From Erodium maritimum (Eukaryota; Streptophyta; Magnoliopsida; Geraniales; Geraniaceae), in assembly GCA_963921825.1 (NCBI GenBank), contig OY997589.1, positions 51,702,546-51,766,545 on the forward strand: 64,000 nt of DNA, written 5' to 3'. The notes beneath the pieces are model-generated. The model ran no database searches. It was not told the origin of the DNA and saw only the letters and a list, made by a program, of their open reading frames with translations. Of the stretch, positions 44,376-57,428 are shown piece after piece; within the stretch, counting starts at the first letter, position 1, and each line of letters starts with the position of its first letter. A program made the position numbers and the translations under genes.

Positions 44376-47300
44376 TGTCACGCCCCAATTTCAGCGAACC
44401 GAACTCGGGACGCGAACATTTAAAAGATACAATTCTTTAAACCTGTTTTCTTTAAATCACTTTTAAATATCAGTTTAGTTCAACAAATAAAGTCATTTAC
44501 ATCTCAAACAAATTAGTCCCACACTTGGACAAAAAGGGTAAGTACACGTCACTAGACTCAAGACTCCCAGAACCCGCTTCAAGCTCTTCAAGCTTCAGAA
44601 GCTCACCTAATCCAGCCTGCGAACGGTACCTGTAGGAAAAGCAGCTAGGGGTGAGTGTTCGCTCACCACCACGGATAACAGACTGACTACGGCATAATTA
44701 GCAGACAATGCCGGTAACACCACAACGACTCAAAAGACACACACACGACCAATACTTTCCTTAACCGACTCAACACTCAGATACGTTATGTAGACCCCAC
44801 ACTACGATCGACGACCTCCTCCAAGACACGACTGACCACACAATACCAAACAAGATCGCAAAGGATCGCAAACCAGTTGCTCAGTAACCAATCTCTGTAT
44901 CCTGCCCTTTCCGATCCCAGTCGGTACAGGCGGTCGACCTGTCGCGCAACTTCCCCCGATCCCAGTCGGGAGGCTAACCCACAACCTCTCCGCTTCACCC
45001 GATCCCAGTCGGGTGGTTAGCCACACCCGCGCGTCCTTCCCCCGATCCCAGTCGGGGAGCTAGCCCACAACCCCTCCGCTTCTCCCGATCCCAGTCGGGA
45101 GGCTAGCTACACCACACAACCTCCACCAGTAACCAGTAACCAATCACAATCACAAACAAGTTCAAACAGACAGTGACGACACCGGTGACAACTCCACAGG
45201 CACTCAAGGCCAACAAAACACCGACAACCAAACACAGGTTCAACAACCCTACGGGCCCTCATGGCCACCCAAGACACCAACGATAAAGTACGGGTTCACA
45301 ACCCCACGGGCACTCACGGCCACCCAAAACACCGAAACGACAACACGGGCTCTCATGGCCACCCAAGACTCAGCAATAAATAACACGGGCTCTCAAGGCC
45401 ACCCAGACTTGACAAATAATTAACACGGGCTCTCAAGGCCACCCGAACTCAACAACAATTAACACACAACAACCTCCGGGCATGGTCATATGCCTCCAGT
45501 ACTCCTAATATCGACAAGTTCACAAACAACCTCCGGGCATGGTCATATGCCTCCAGTAAAACAGTTAACACTAAGTTCTCTGCTCCTACGACACTACTAA
45601 GTGTCACATGCATTTCCGATAATTACTAAGTCCCCGTAACATGCTTTTCTAATAAACGCTACAATCTCGTATCATGCTTTTCTAATATTTAAATAAACCT
45701 ATTCAACCCACGACACCCTAGTGTCACATGCAATTCTACTGTTAACTTTCCCCAATCAGGGCTGAGATCCGGCTACTTTTCCCTACCTCGTAAGCAACTC
45801 CAAAAGTGCTCCACTAAACCCGAGATGATCGCAGTCACTCGCCGAGCCTCCCTTTGCCTCGGTCCGCAGCACGATCTAAAAGAACACAGATTCAACTCAC
45901 TTTTAAACTAGTACGAACATTCCAAACTTAAATAAACTCAACGCCCAAACGTAACCCCGACAACGTCGATAAAAGGACCCTTAAAGGCCCGATTCGCCCG
46001 ACATGGCGAATCTGCCCGGGTTTTGTAAATTGCTTTCCGGGCTCCCCCTCGATCGGAGCCGGACTCTAAATTCAACACGAAGCCCCAAATTAATAACGGT
46101 TCCACCGTTAAGTTAACGGCTACAGTTTGTCCAGTTTAGATTCGACAGTTGTCGTTTACACTCGAGCGGGATAAAAGTCGGGTTACGACGGATCAGGTTC
46201 GAGCACCCGCGCACCGAACCCAGGTTTGATCTAAACCCAGTTTAAACCCGTTTTTAACTTAAAACCGTCGTCGAACTCCCTTGCTTTAATTAATTCCGTC
46301 TTTGATTTTAAAACAAACGGTTTCCTTCTGCTCGTTTCCAAACTCGAGATTTTTGGTCCAAAACCCTTATAAAGCCGATCGGCTTCGTTTCCCTTTTTCG
46401 ATTTAATCTTAACTATCGACTTTCGTTTTAAAACCCGTTAAACTTAACCGATCTAGTTTTTATCAAGAAGCGTTTTACGTCCAAATTACACAGATCGCCC
46501 TTTTGTTTTAATTCCAATTTTTATTTTAAAACTGATTTTCCTTTTTAATCACAAAACCGACATCTTTTGTGTTTTCCTTTTTGGGATTGATTTTCAAAAG
46601 TTCCATTCACAACAACACTTTGAATCCGAAATCGTTTTATTTCCATTTCCAAATCTGGAGTTACAGGCTCGAAACAAAACAAACAACAACGAAAACGAAC
46701 GGTACAGAAATTAAACCGGCCGCCAGCGAAGACGTCGCCGGCGACTAAACCCCCAGGAACGAACCTCACTGTGGAGGAAAGGAAGCGACCGGGCGGTGCA
46801 CGGCGGAGCATCTCGCCCGTCCCAGATCTGGACGGAGAAGAACAGGCTGTCCCGGATCTGAGTTCGCGCGGGCGAAACTGCCACGGCTCGGGAGAGGGCG
46901 TGGCCGGCGACGGCGAGGCAGCTCCGGCCTCGCTACCATCGAGGACGGCGGCGGCGGCTACGGCACCGTGAGGGAGGCGAGAGGAGCTCGGGGACGGCGC
47001 CGTGGCTGGACGGAGACGAGGAGGGGGCTCGGTGGCCAGACTCGGGAGTGGTGGCGGCGTGGCTGGACGGAGACGAGGAGGGGGCTCGGTGGCCGGACGG
47101 AGAAGGAAGGGAGACGGGGGCGGCGCTGGGACGTGAGGGAAGAGGAAGGGGGAAGTGGTGGTCGCCGTGGTTGAACGGGGGTCGGAGACGGCGAGGAAGG
47201 GAGGTCGGCGTGGGGTTCGAAGAAGACGAAGGCGAAGGAGGGAGGGAGGGAGTCGGGTTCGGCTGCGGGAGGAAGGAGGAGAGGGGATCTAGGGTTTCAG

Positions 47301-47553
47301 ACTCAACCCTCCCTCTTATACCCGAGCCCAACCGGGCCTGGGCTTCTGGCCTGGCACACGGGCCTGGCGAAGTGGGCCGCACGGCCCAAACCGGGGCTTG
47401 ACTGGGGCCTGCTCGGCCTGGCCTGATCTGGCTTCTTTTTTTCTTTTTTTTTTTTCGCAAACGATCACCAATTTCAACTCGATTTTCCAACCTCTACGTT
47501 TCAAGACAATAAAATTTAATACTTTTCTTCTTTTAATTTAGCCGGTCTTTACA
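44376..47553 (-). repeat. Element D right (shared) LTR
   Basis: 3178 bp. It serves as the 5' LTR of the first internal region and, by position, as the 3' LTR of the second. It holds the conserved hairpin at 44650-44667 (one mismatch), a five-member covarying hairpin array at about 44911-45110, and a TATA-like TTATA at 47316-47320 on the plus strand. Confidence 0.92.
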
Positions 47554-48962
47554 ATCTTCCCCCCTTAAATAAATTTCTTCCTCGAAATTTTAAACAGACG
47601 TACTTCGGGAGTCGAACCGGTGGGGGTGCTTCGCGCGATCCTAGTCCTCGCGTTCCCCAGTCGACTCAGACTCGTGGTGTCGCCACAACACCAGTTCTAA
47701 GCGGACAACCTTTCCGCACAAGACCTGCTCTCGTGGATCCCTTTCCCACATCGGTTTCTCCTTATACGGTACATCACCCGTTACCTCGACCTCTGCCCAC
47801 TCATTGACGTACTCAAAACCTTGAAAGGCCCGATACACCGCGGGGCTAACCCGCCTCCGCCGCGGTTGAAACGCATTAGTCCGCCCTTCGGACTCACCTC
47901 CAGGGATACGTGACCACTGATTCCTGACTCGAGAGGTTGGCGTCGTCAGTCAGCATAACTTTTGCTGACTCTACGCGGTCTACAACCGCTCACGCTTTGG
48001 CACGACCGACTCAGCTGTCTCTCGGTCCAGTTCTAGACCCAGGAACCTCTTATCTCGCCCTTCCGCCCAGCACACGGGCGATCGACACGGCCTACCATAC
48101 AACGCTTCGAACGGTGCCATCATGATACTGACATGAAAGCTGTTGTGGTGGGCGAACTCGGCTAATCGCTCACGAAACCAATCGTGACGTGCCCCCATTT
48201 CCACTGTGCAACCTGCAGTGGCTGCAATAAGCCAGCGGGACGCTGTTGTTCGGCTTTCACATGCCGACGAGTGAGGCATCGCGATACTAACTCCGTGACC
48301 GCTCTCCGCATCCCGCTCCACTAGACATGCCACCTGATGTCGCGCTCCTCTTAGTGCTATTCACGTGCACTGTTAGACGCGAAAGCTGCGACTCTCGTAG
48401 CTCGTCGCCTCCGCCGTCACGCGGTATGTACAAACCTCCACGATACCGTAACTCCCAATTAGTACAACGATCCCAGCCCTCGGCGTCCGTACCGCCGGCA
48501 ACTATCTCCCGGATCCTGTCGTCCAGAAAACACCACCGCAAACTGATTTAAGAACAGCCGGACTATACTGTTCATCCGGTCCAAGAACGCTGCAGGTGCG
48601 TTCGGTAGTTCAGAGTCATCACCCAGAACTCGTAAAGTTCATAGCATGTCCGGAATGCAGTCCTTGCGACGTCCCCCTCTCGGACTCGCAGCTGGTAGTA
48701 TCCGGATCGCAGGTCGATCTTCGAGAAATACGTCGACCCTCTCAACTGGTAGAACAGGTCATCAATTTTCGGCATCGGGTATCGGTCATTCACCGTAACC
48801 CGGTTCAGTTTCCGGTAGTCCATGCACATCCGAAGCTCTTCACTCTTCTTCTTCACGAAGGGTGCTGGCGCTCCCCACGGCGATGTGCTCGGACGAATAA
48901 GCCCCTTCTCCCGAAGTTCTTCGAGCTGACTCTTCAGTTTGGTCAACTCGGCTGGCGCGAAC
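47554..48962 (-). pseudogene. Second copy of element D pol remnant, part 1
   Basis: A duplicate of 40869-42279. Its reverse-transcriptase fragment (48946-48572) reads through [18 protein letters not shown], so it lacks the TAC-to-TAA stop of the first copy, but it then loses the catalytic motif in the same deletion. The Copia element interrupts it after the duplicated CGAAC at 48958-48962. Confidence 0.88.
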
Positions 48963-50650
48963 TGTTAGTCTTAGTGCCCGTAGTTCAATCCTAAATGTCC
49001 AAATGTATATATCATCGTTAGCAATAAAATTAAAGCGGCTTTATATTACTTATGTGTTGGAGTAATATATCGATGTGTGCTCTGATCTATGCCCACCATG
49101 CGAATAGAACCATAGATCGAGATAGATCACACTCGATGGGTCCCTTGTCAACAAAGCTTCACTAGAAGCGACTAGTATGAAAGATGACTCTTTATGGCTT
49201 ACGTTCTGTTAGTCATTGGAATGGGATTCCGGAGTCTGATCATAGATATCATGTGGGACATGATATTGGACGACCCGCCCTGAATATGTGCCATAGATTA
49301 AGTCATGAACATATTCAGTGTTGTAGCTTGTCATGTATCCTTAGACCAAAGAGTCTTTGTGATCGCTATGTAGTGAACAACTGAGTTTGACCTGAGCCTA
49401 ACGTTGTCCGTAACAGGGCTTCCATAACGGCCAGGATTGGCTTGGGGACGGGCTACATGAGTGACACGAAAGACGGCTAAGGGATTTATCCCTCATACTA
49501 AGGTATGGGAAAGATATCGGTTCTCGGCCGCTTGATCGAGAGTGACTGGAAGAATAGCATGGCCATGCACATGATACTGGGTATCATATCTTCAGTCATC
49601 TCACATATCAAGGAACGGTGATTGAGAATAATAAGGATGACGGCTCTATGCCTTATCTCAATCAGGATATCGGAGATAAAAGGATAATGACAGGGACGAC
49701 GGAAAGGTTAGAATTGACAGGGTCCATTCGTTATGTAGTGTCAGGCAATACTAAAGTCTCGTTAGTTGCCACTTAAATAGGATCAAGTAAAATGGGATTT
49801 TACGTTGATCTATTGACATGCATAAACCTAAGGGTCACACCGGAGGATGAAACTCATTGACACATTTATGGAGAATGGCCAAAAGGGAGTTGTCTCGGGA
49901 CATGACCAAAACTGGGTTTTGGGTCATGTGCCCGTAAGTGAATAGGACTTTACGGATCGAGACAAGGCTTGGAGTCTTGGGATTGATTGCGTCGGATAAT
50001 GTTGGACATTTCCGGTATGGAAGGCATGGAGGCGATGAGCGAATCACGGGACCTCGTTGGAAATGGCCACGGGCCATGTTCCAAGAGGCCCATGAAAGGC
50101 CCATGCAACCAAGGCCCATGGAACTAATTAATCAAGTCTTGATTAATTAGTACTAAGTAAGCAAGACAAGGATTAAGGTGTTGGTGATTCACCACCTAAC
50201 CCAATCTTGTCTTGCCATACTTTTTCCTATTTACACCTTACTTGACACCATACTTGTCCCATGCCTTTAGTTGGACAAGTATGGGTTTTGTTATGTTTAA
50301 GTCATCTTTTTTCAACATAACAAACCCAAGACAAGAATAGGAAACACATTTTCTCTCCCTCTTCCATGGCCATTTCGGGTTTGGCTAGTTTCCACCTCCA
50401 TGTTTGTGTTCTTGAGTCCTCAAAGAGAAGAACTACGTGGCTTTGATTCCCATGTGGATACGTAGGCGTCTTGGAGACTCAAGCCAATCATTCGTTAACC
50501 GGTGTTCTTGTTTTGGTAAGAACTAGTGCTGAATTTTTCTCTTGTTAATCCATTCTTTGTTAGTTGTTTCATGGTTTTGATCGTCTCTTGGTTTTCATCG
50601 ATTTTCCGCTGCGAGTTGGTTCATCTCCAACCCTACCTCGAGACCCAACA
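48963..50650 (+). repeat. Copia 5' LTR
   Basis: 1688 bp, TGTTAGTC to ACCCAACA, the same length as the 3' LTR. Confidence 0.95.
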
Positions 50651-50651
50651 G

Positions 50652-50663
50652 TGGTATCAGAGC
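50652..50663 (+). other. Copia primer-binding site (initiator Met tRNA)
   Basis: TGGTATCAGAGC one base after the 5' LTR. Confidence 0.92.
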
Positions 50664-52206
50664 CGTGCTACCTTCGGGATTCACAAGACGGTGTTCAAAG
50701 TTTCGGTTTTGCTTGAAAGTTTCGTTTTTGGCATGTTGTTTTGCTAAATTGTTTGATAACATGTTTTAAATTATTGTTTATGGATTTAATACATGTAAAA
50801 TGATTTTTTGAAAATTATTTCAAATCTGGAAATTTTGAAAAAAATTTGATTTTTCGGGTCTCGGGAGCGGGACTCTCGGGGAGCCGAAACCGGGACCGAA
50901 CGGGGCTCCGTTGGACGGAGCTAGGCCAAGCATGACCATTGGATGGTTGATATGCCAAGGCTAAACCGTTTTGTTAGTTATGACGAGTTTGGAACCGTCA
51001 TGATGAACTCGAAGATCAAATGTTCAAAAGTTTCATTTTTGAACGGTTTCGATAAACCGAGCATCAAAAAATTTCGAAACTTGGCTATTAATTAAAACCG
51101 GAAAATCACATGATGTTTGATAACATGCTTGTTTGATAACACGATGTGTGATGTGATGTTGGCATGGTGTACATAATAGCCCCGAGCTCGATTTAATTAT
51201 TTATCGCTTTTCACGGCCTGCGAGCCGTTAGAGTTAGCGTGTAATTATTCTTTCAAGGTGTGGTCGTCGAACCACTTGTTTGTAATATTTATTTATTCCC
51301 GACCTGCGAGTCGTGTATTAAATTGTAATATTTTACTCAAGACGAAGAAAGGGCGAAAAGGTCATTTGGTGGCTTTTCGGGTGTTGGCATCGGCTTGGAG
51401 TCGGTGGAGCTCAAGAAGCTAGTGGGAGTTAGTTTAGGGGGCTATTATGTGCACATTTATCGCTTTATGCTTGGTTTAGTTTATGCATGATTAATTCTAT
51501 GTGTTTTAGAATTGCATGCTTAACTTTATTTACCGAGCATATCACCTCACATGCAAAGATAAAATTGGAATTTTAATCCTTGTGTGTGAACCCTTAGAAC
51601 CATCATTGCATTGGATGTAGTTGAAGGGTTCAAAGGAAGAATTACATTGGATGTAATTTGAGGCATCATTGCATTTGGAATGTAGTTGATGTGCTCATCG
51701 CATCTAGGATGTGCCAAAGTTTTGAACACAACTGGACAAGTAAAAGCGGGTCATGTCCGATACCTCCCAATCATCAACACCTTACTACCTCCCCGTCCTA
51801 TGGGTGTCGTGCGCATTAGCGGAGCATCCATGGGGAAGCGGGGTAGTAGGTTTGGACGACATATGTGGGTGTCGTGCGCATTAGCGGAGCACCTACATAG
51901 TGACGAGCCATAGTTGAAAATTGGTGGATCCGACTACGATTCTCGGCCTGAGGTTGAGCTAGGGTAACAGATAGGGTAAGTCGTGTACATAAGTACATAC
52001 CCTAGCCAAGAGTCACATTGGATGTGATTGGATGGAGTCCTACCTACATAGCTCGATTAAGTGGTGAGCATTAGTTCGGCTTAATCGAGTAAATCAAGGA
52101 TCTTGGTTTCAGATTCTAAAGGTTTAGAATTGATTGTTGGTGTTTAAGCTTGATCTTCATAAAATTTATTCAGTTTACTGATTGAATTTTATCTGTTGTA
52201 GATCAA
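50664..52206 (+). other. Copia 5' leader
   Basis: About 1.5 kb with no convincing gene. Near its end it carries short direct repeats: GTGTCGTGCGCATTAGCGGA at 51804 and again at 51869, and related TTGCATTGGATGTAGTTG motifs near 51605-51690. The gag ATG follows at 52207. Confidence 0.65.
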
Positions 52207-52440
52207 ATGGCAAATTCAGCGAACATTAATAGTTTGTCATTAAAAACCATTCTTGACAGGGTCAAGCTAAATGGGACAAACTATTTGGACTGGTACAGAA
52301 TTTTGAGGATAGTCCTCAAGTCTGAACGCAAAGAATATGTCCTTGACAAGGCTGTCTCTAAGACCATATCAGAGTTACATGAAGTGTCATCAGCTGCTGA
52401 GAAGAATATCTCAGGGATCTGGGATCCAAGGATATTCTGA
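52207..52440 (+). pseudogene. Copia gag, N-terminal fragment
   Basis: It opens with ATG at 52207. About 70 residues resemble the start of Copia gag (LNGTNYLDWYRILRIVLKSE), then a stop follows a jump in sequence. Most of the gag core is missing; the next recognisable piece is the zinc knuckle near 52515 in another frame. Confidence 0.8.
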
Positions 52441-52509
52441 TGGTCAACAAGGGAATTGGAAGTGGCAAGGGCTGGGCCCATGCGCACTTGGCAGGAAAGA
52501 TGAGACACC

Positions 52510-53640
52510 TGAGAATGTCTGCTTCTACTGCCAACAGCCTGGTCACTGGAACCGGGATTACAGGAAGTTCACGGCTGATCTGAAGAAGGGCAGTGGGACT
52601 GCGCCTTCATCAAATAGCCTGAATGATCTGAAGAAGGGCAGTAGGACTGCGCCTTCATCAGGAAACCTGGATGATCTAAGGAAGGGCGGTGGGATCGTGC
52701 CTTCATTCGGTATTAACTCTATAGAGCTACATCTCTCTACTTCCAAAGATTCATGGGTATTAGATACCATGACTGAATCTCACACATGCACTAATATATG
52801 GTGGTTGAAAGTAGGAGAGATTTGGAAAGCACGAAATGGACCTCAGAGTTGTGGCAACTGCTGTAGGATCCATGAGTCTTGCTTTGCCAAGAGGCCTTGT
52901 CTTAGTATTGTATAATGTATATTGCATACCTACTTTTAGTAGGAATATTATATCTGTATCCGTGTTTGACAAGGAAGGATATAATGTTAATATTGGAAAT
53001 GGAGTTTTCAATGTTCTATGCAATGATATGTTTTATACCAGTACTGACATGGTTGGAGGATTGTACATATTAGATATGGGTAACAATGCCTCAAGTTCTA
53101 TATATTCCGTTAATACCAAGAGGTCTAAATCCAACGATTTAAACCTAACTCTGTTATGGTACTGTCATTTGGGTCGCATAAACAAGAAGCGCCTATCAGC
53201 ACTTCAGAAGTGCGGGCTTTCAGGTTCATTCGAATTCCATTCGATCGATAGGTGGAAGGTTTGTTTAATGGGCAAAATGACTAAAGTGCCCTTTATCGAT
53301 CGCGATGAAAGGGCGGGTGAATTATTGGGGCTGATACACTGGAATGTGTGTAGACCAATAAGTTCACTTGCCAGGAGGGGTTTTAGCTACTTTATCACAT
53401 TTACTAATGATTACAGTAAATATGGTTATGTCTATTCGGTGAGACATAAGTCTGAAGCTTTTGATAAATTCAAAGAGTTTAAGACTATAGTAGAAAACCA
53501 GCTCGACAAAGGTATTAAGGCACTTCGATTGGATCGAGGTGGAAAATACTTGACCACAGAGTTATTAGATCATCTAAAAGAGAATGGGATCCTTTTGGAA
53601 TGGACTCCTCCTAGGTCACTGTAGTTGAAAGGTGTAGCCA
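52510..53640 (+). pseudogene. Copia zinc knuckle, protease and integrase remnants
   Basis: The knuckle CFYCQQPGHWNRDY has Y for its final Cys. Three in-frame 16-residue repeats follow (48 bp each, 52577-52712). The protease site reads LDTMTES, so the DTG glycine is lost (about 52759). After a frame change the integrase zinc region (WYCHLGRIN...VCLMGK) lacks both normal His residues and one Cys. The first catalytic Asp is Asn (IHWNVCRP), the second is kept (RLDRGG), and the Glu segment reads AKRRNRT beyond a stop at about 53622. This protein could not process Gag or integrate DNA. Confidence 0.85.
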
Positions 53641-54160
53641 AACGGAGAAATCGGACATTGTTAGACAATGGTCTGTTCCATGATTAGTTGGACTGATCTC
53701 CCAATCTCTTTTAGGGGTTTTGCTCTAGAGACGACCGCATTCATAGTGAATCGGGCTTCGACGAATGGTGTGGAAGGGACACCATTTTAAAAATGGTACG
53801 GGATGATGCCCGCTTTATCCTTCCTAATGATTTGTGGTTGCGAGGCTTATGTGAAACATTTGGTTTCGACTAAGCTCGAACCAAGATCTGAGATATGCAC
53901 CTTCGTGTGGTATCCCAAAGCAACAAGGGGATACTATTTCTACAATCCCAGTGAGAACATGGTGTTCGTCGCTTGGGGTGGGGTCTTTATGGAAAAGAAG
54001 TTTTGTTTCCAAAGACGTCATTGGGAGGACTGTGCATCTCGAAGAAATTCAGGATGGTACAGATCTGTCTAAACCAATTGGCAACCCAGTAGAAAGGAGC
54101 CAGAGATTGTCGTAGAGTAAGAACCAATTCCTGTTACAATTCCGGAAGGTCCAAGGCGAT
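53641..54160 (+). pseudogene. Copia integrase C-terminal remnant
   Basis: A continuing degenerate region. The segment from 53803 (ICGCEAYVKHL, then GYYFYNPSENMVFVAWGGVF) matches the conserved part between Copia integrase and reverse transcriptase, with a frame change on each side. Confidence 0.75.
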
Positions 54161-55148
54161 TTGAAAGGATCAATCTTCCACCTCCAAGATATGGTATCCG
54201 GAGGTGACAATGAAGTCATGGTGGATCACGATGATCCAGCCACCTTTCAGGAAGTCGTGGATGGGCCCAACTCCGAGTTATGGCTGGGAGCCATGAGGGA
54301 GGAAATGCAATCCATGTCGGACAACCGAGTCTGGGAACCGGTTGATCCTATCAATGGTGTGAGGACCATAGGATGCAAATGGATCTTCAAGGTGAAGATG
54401 GACATGGACGGCAACCCTCTGACCTACAAAGCTCAACTGGTGGCGAAAGGTTATAGGCAGATCCAATGGATTGACTATGAGGAAACCTTCTCCTTAGTGG
54501 CTATGGTCAAAATCGATCCAAATTCTTCTTGACATAACTGCGTATCATAATTACGAGATATGGCAAGTGGATGTCAAAACCGCTTTCCTAAATGGAAATT
54601 TGACTGAGTACGTTTGTATGTCTCGGCCCAAAGGTTTTGACGATCCGAAGAATAAAGGAAAGATTTATAAGTTGTTGAAATCCATTTATGGATTGAAACG
54701 AACTTCTCGGAGTTGGATCCTTCGTTTTGATGAAGCTGTAATTGGATTTGGCTTAATCAAGAACGAGGATGAATCTTGCGTTTATAAGAAGGCTAGTGGG
54801 AGCAATATTACCTTTCTGGTTCTCATTGAAAACGACATCCCAACCTTGCACGAGACTAAAGCTTGGTTGAGGAAGTGTTTTTCAATAAAGGACTTAGGCG
54901 ATGCTTCTCATATCTTAAGGATTAAGATATGTAGAGATCGCACCAAGAGGGTCTTGGATTTAAGTCAGGGAACCTATGTGAACAAGGCATTGAGTAGGTT
55001 CTTAATGCTCGATTCAAAGAAAGGACTCTTACCCACTAGTCATGGCATTCATCTCAGCAAGACTCAGTGTCCTAAGACACCTGATGAGCTGAAAAGGATG
55101 ATGAGAATCCTATGCGCCTGGGGGCAGGATCGATCATATATGCCATGA
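54161..55148 (+). pseudogene. Copia reverse transcriptase, YVDD motif deleted
   Basis: The first frame (54161-54532) holds the start of the domain (CKWIFKVKMDMDG, LVAKGYRQ); a frameshift leads to the second (54567-55148) with DVKTAFLNGNL and YGLKRTSRSW. Where Copia enzymes have the catalytic YVDD, the sequence runs from FLVL straight to IENDIPTL (about 54821-54835), an apparent in-frame loss of about seven codons. The enzyme is therefore dead irrespective of the frameshift. Confidence 0.88.
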
Positions 55149-55289
55149 CATGTATGAGACCAGACGTCTCGTAAGCCTTATGTTGTACCAGTAGACATCA
55201 TTCTAACCCGGGGGAAAGATGATGTTGAACTAGTCGTCGAAGGATGAGTAGACGCTAGTTTTCCAAGACAAATCCAGATGACTTTAGAA

Positions 55290-55725
55290 GTCAATCAGGA
55301 TATGTGTTTACGCTGAATGGCAGAGCTTTAGCTGGGAAAGCGTAAAGCAAGATACCATTTCCGAATCTACGACAGAGGCCAAGTACATGGATGCTGCAGA
55401 GGCAGCTAAGGAGGCTATGTGGATTTGGAAATTCATGGCAGGGCTGGGTGTAATTAAAAACCCATCTAGTCCGGTGAATCCATTTTGCGACAACACAAGG
55501 GCCATTGCGCAAGCTAAAAGCCTAGATCGCATAACAAATCCAAACATGTACTGCGGCGTATCCACCTCATCAGATAAATACTGAACTGAGGTGAAGTGAA
55601 GATAACCGATATTGCAACAGATGATAACATAGCCAACCCTTTGACTAAGGCAGTGTCACTGCCTGAACATGTTAGACATGTAAAGTCGATGGGGACATAT
55701 TGGAGTTTAGATTGGAACTAGAGCA
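55290..55725 (+). pseudogene. Copia RNase H remnant
   Basis: Pieces GYVFTLNGRALAGKA, then MDAAEAAKEAMWIWKF and FCDNTRAIAQAKS, then IADDNIA-like NPLTKAVSLPEHVRHVKSMG are separated by stops and frame changes. The order and the closeness to the LTR are normal for Copia. Confidence 0.8.
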
Positions 55726-55735
55726 AGTGGGAGAT
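55722..55735 (+). other. Copia polypurine tract
   Basis: GCAAGTGGGAGAT directly before the TGTTAGTC of the 3' LTR, a typical Copia tract. Confidence 0.85.
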
Positions 55736-57423
55736 TGTTAGTCTTAGTGCCCGTAGTTCAATCCTAAATGTCCAAATGTATATATCATCGTTAGCAATAA
55801 AATTAAAGCGGCTTTATATTACTTATGTGTTGGAGTAATATATCGATGTGTGCTCTGATCTATGCCCACCATGCGAATAGAACCATAGATCGAGATAGAT
55901 CACACTCGATGGGTCCCTAGTCAACAAAGCTTCACTAGAAGCGACTAGTATGAAAGATGACTCTTTATGGCTTACGTTCTGTTAGTCATTGGAATGGGAT
56001 TCCGGAGTCTGATCATAGATATCATGTGGGACATGATATTGGACGACCCGCCCTGAATATGTGCCATAGATTAAGTCATGAACATATTCAGTGTTGTAGC
56101 TTGTCATGTATCCTTAGACCAAAGAGTCTTTGTGATCGCTATGTAGTGAACAACTGAGTTTGACCTGAGCCTAACGTTGTCCGTAACAGGGCTTCCATAA
56201 CGGCCAGGATTGGCTTGGGGACGGGCTACATGAGTGACACGAAAGACGGCTAAGGGATTTATCCCTCATACTAAGGTATGGGAAAGATATCGGTTCTCGG
56301 CCGCTTGATCGAGAGTGACTGGAAGAATAGCATGGCCATGCACATGATACTGGGTATCATATCTTCAGTCATCTCACATATCAAGGAACGGTGATTGAGA
56401 ATAATAAGGATGACGGCTCTATGCCTTATCTCAATCAGGATATCGGAGATAAAAGGATAATGACAGGGACGACGGAAAGGTTAGAATTGACAGGGTCCAT
56501 TCGTTATGTAGTGTCAGGCAATACTAAAGTCTCGTTAGTTGCCACTTAAATAGGATCAAGTAAAATGGGATTTTACGTTGATCTATTGACATGCATAAAC
56601 CTAAGGGTCACACCGGAGGATGAAACTCATTGACACATTTATGGAGAATGGCCAAAAGGGAGTTGTCTCGGGACATGACCAAAACTGGGTTTTGGGTCAT
56701 GTGCCCGTAAGTGAATAGGACTTTACGGATCGAGACAAGGCTTGGAGTCTTGGGATTGATTGCGTCGGATAATGTTGGACATTTCCGGTATGGAAGGCAT
56801 GGAGGCGATGAGCGAATCACGGGACCTCGTTGGAAATGGCCACGGGCCATGTTCCAAGAGGCCCATGAAAGGCCCATGCAACCAAGGCCCATGGAACTAA
56901 TTAATCAAGTCTTGATTAATTAGTACTAAGTAAGCAAGACAAGGATTAAGGTGTTGGTGATTCACCACCTAACCCAATCTTGTCTTGCCATACTTTTTCC
57001 TATTTACACCTTACTTGACACCATACTTGTCCCATGCCTTTAGTTGGACAAGTATGGGTTTTGTTATGTTTAAGTCATCTTTTTTCAACATAACAAACCC
57101 AAGACAAGAATAGGAAACACATTTTCTCTCCCTCTTCCATGGCCATTTCGGGTTTGGCTAGTTTCCACCTCCATGTTTGTGTTCTTGAGTCCTCAAAGAG
57201 AAGAACTACGTGGCTTTGATTCCCATGTGGATACGTAGGCGTCTTGGAGACTCAAGCCAATCATTCGTTAACCGGTGTTCTTGTTTTGGTAAGAACTAGT
57301 GCTGAATTTTTCTCTTGTTAATCCATTCTTTGTTAGTTGTTTCATGGTTTTGATCGTCTCTTGGTTTTCATCGATTTTCCGCTGCGAGTTGGTTCATCTC
57401 CAACCCTACCTCGAGACCCAACA
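55736..57423 (+). repeat. Copia 3' LTR
   Basis: 1688 bp, essentially identical to 48963-50650. Confidence 0.95.
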
Positions 57424-57428
57424 CGAAC

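Larger units (their letters stand above)
48963..57423 (+). mobile_element. Ty1/Copia element with near-identical LTRs and a defective coding region
   Basis: This 8461-bp element is flanked by the duplication CGAAC (48958-48962 and 57424-57428) inside the second element D pol copy. It has LTRs of 1688 bp each, an initiator-Met primer-binding site, gag, protease, integrase, reverse transcriptase and RNase H remnants in Copia order, and a purine tract. Line by line I see only one LTR mismatch (49145 T against an A near 55918). The coding region is split over several frames and has lost its catalytic motifs. The clade is uncertain; the protein resembles common plant Copia pol of the Tork/TAR type. 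Confidence 0.95.

Noticed and set aside
49184..50150. Small reading frames repeated in both Copia LTRs (49184-49384, 49938-50150, 55957-56157, 56711-56923)
   Set aside because: They are identical simply because the LTRs are identical; there is no domain or coding signature.
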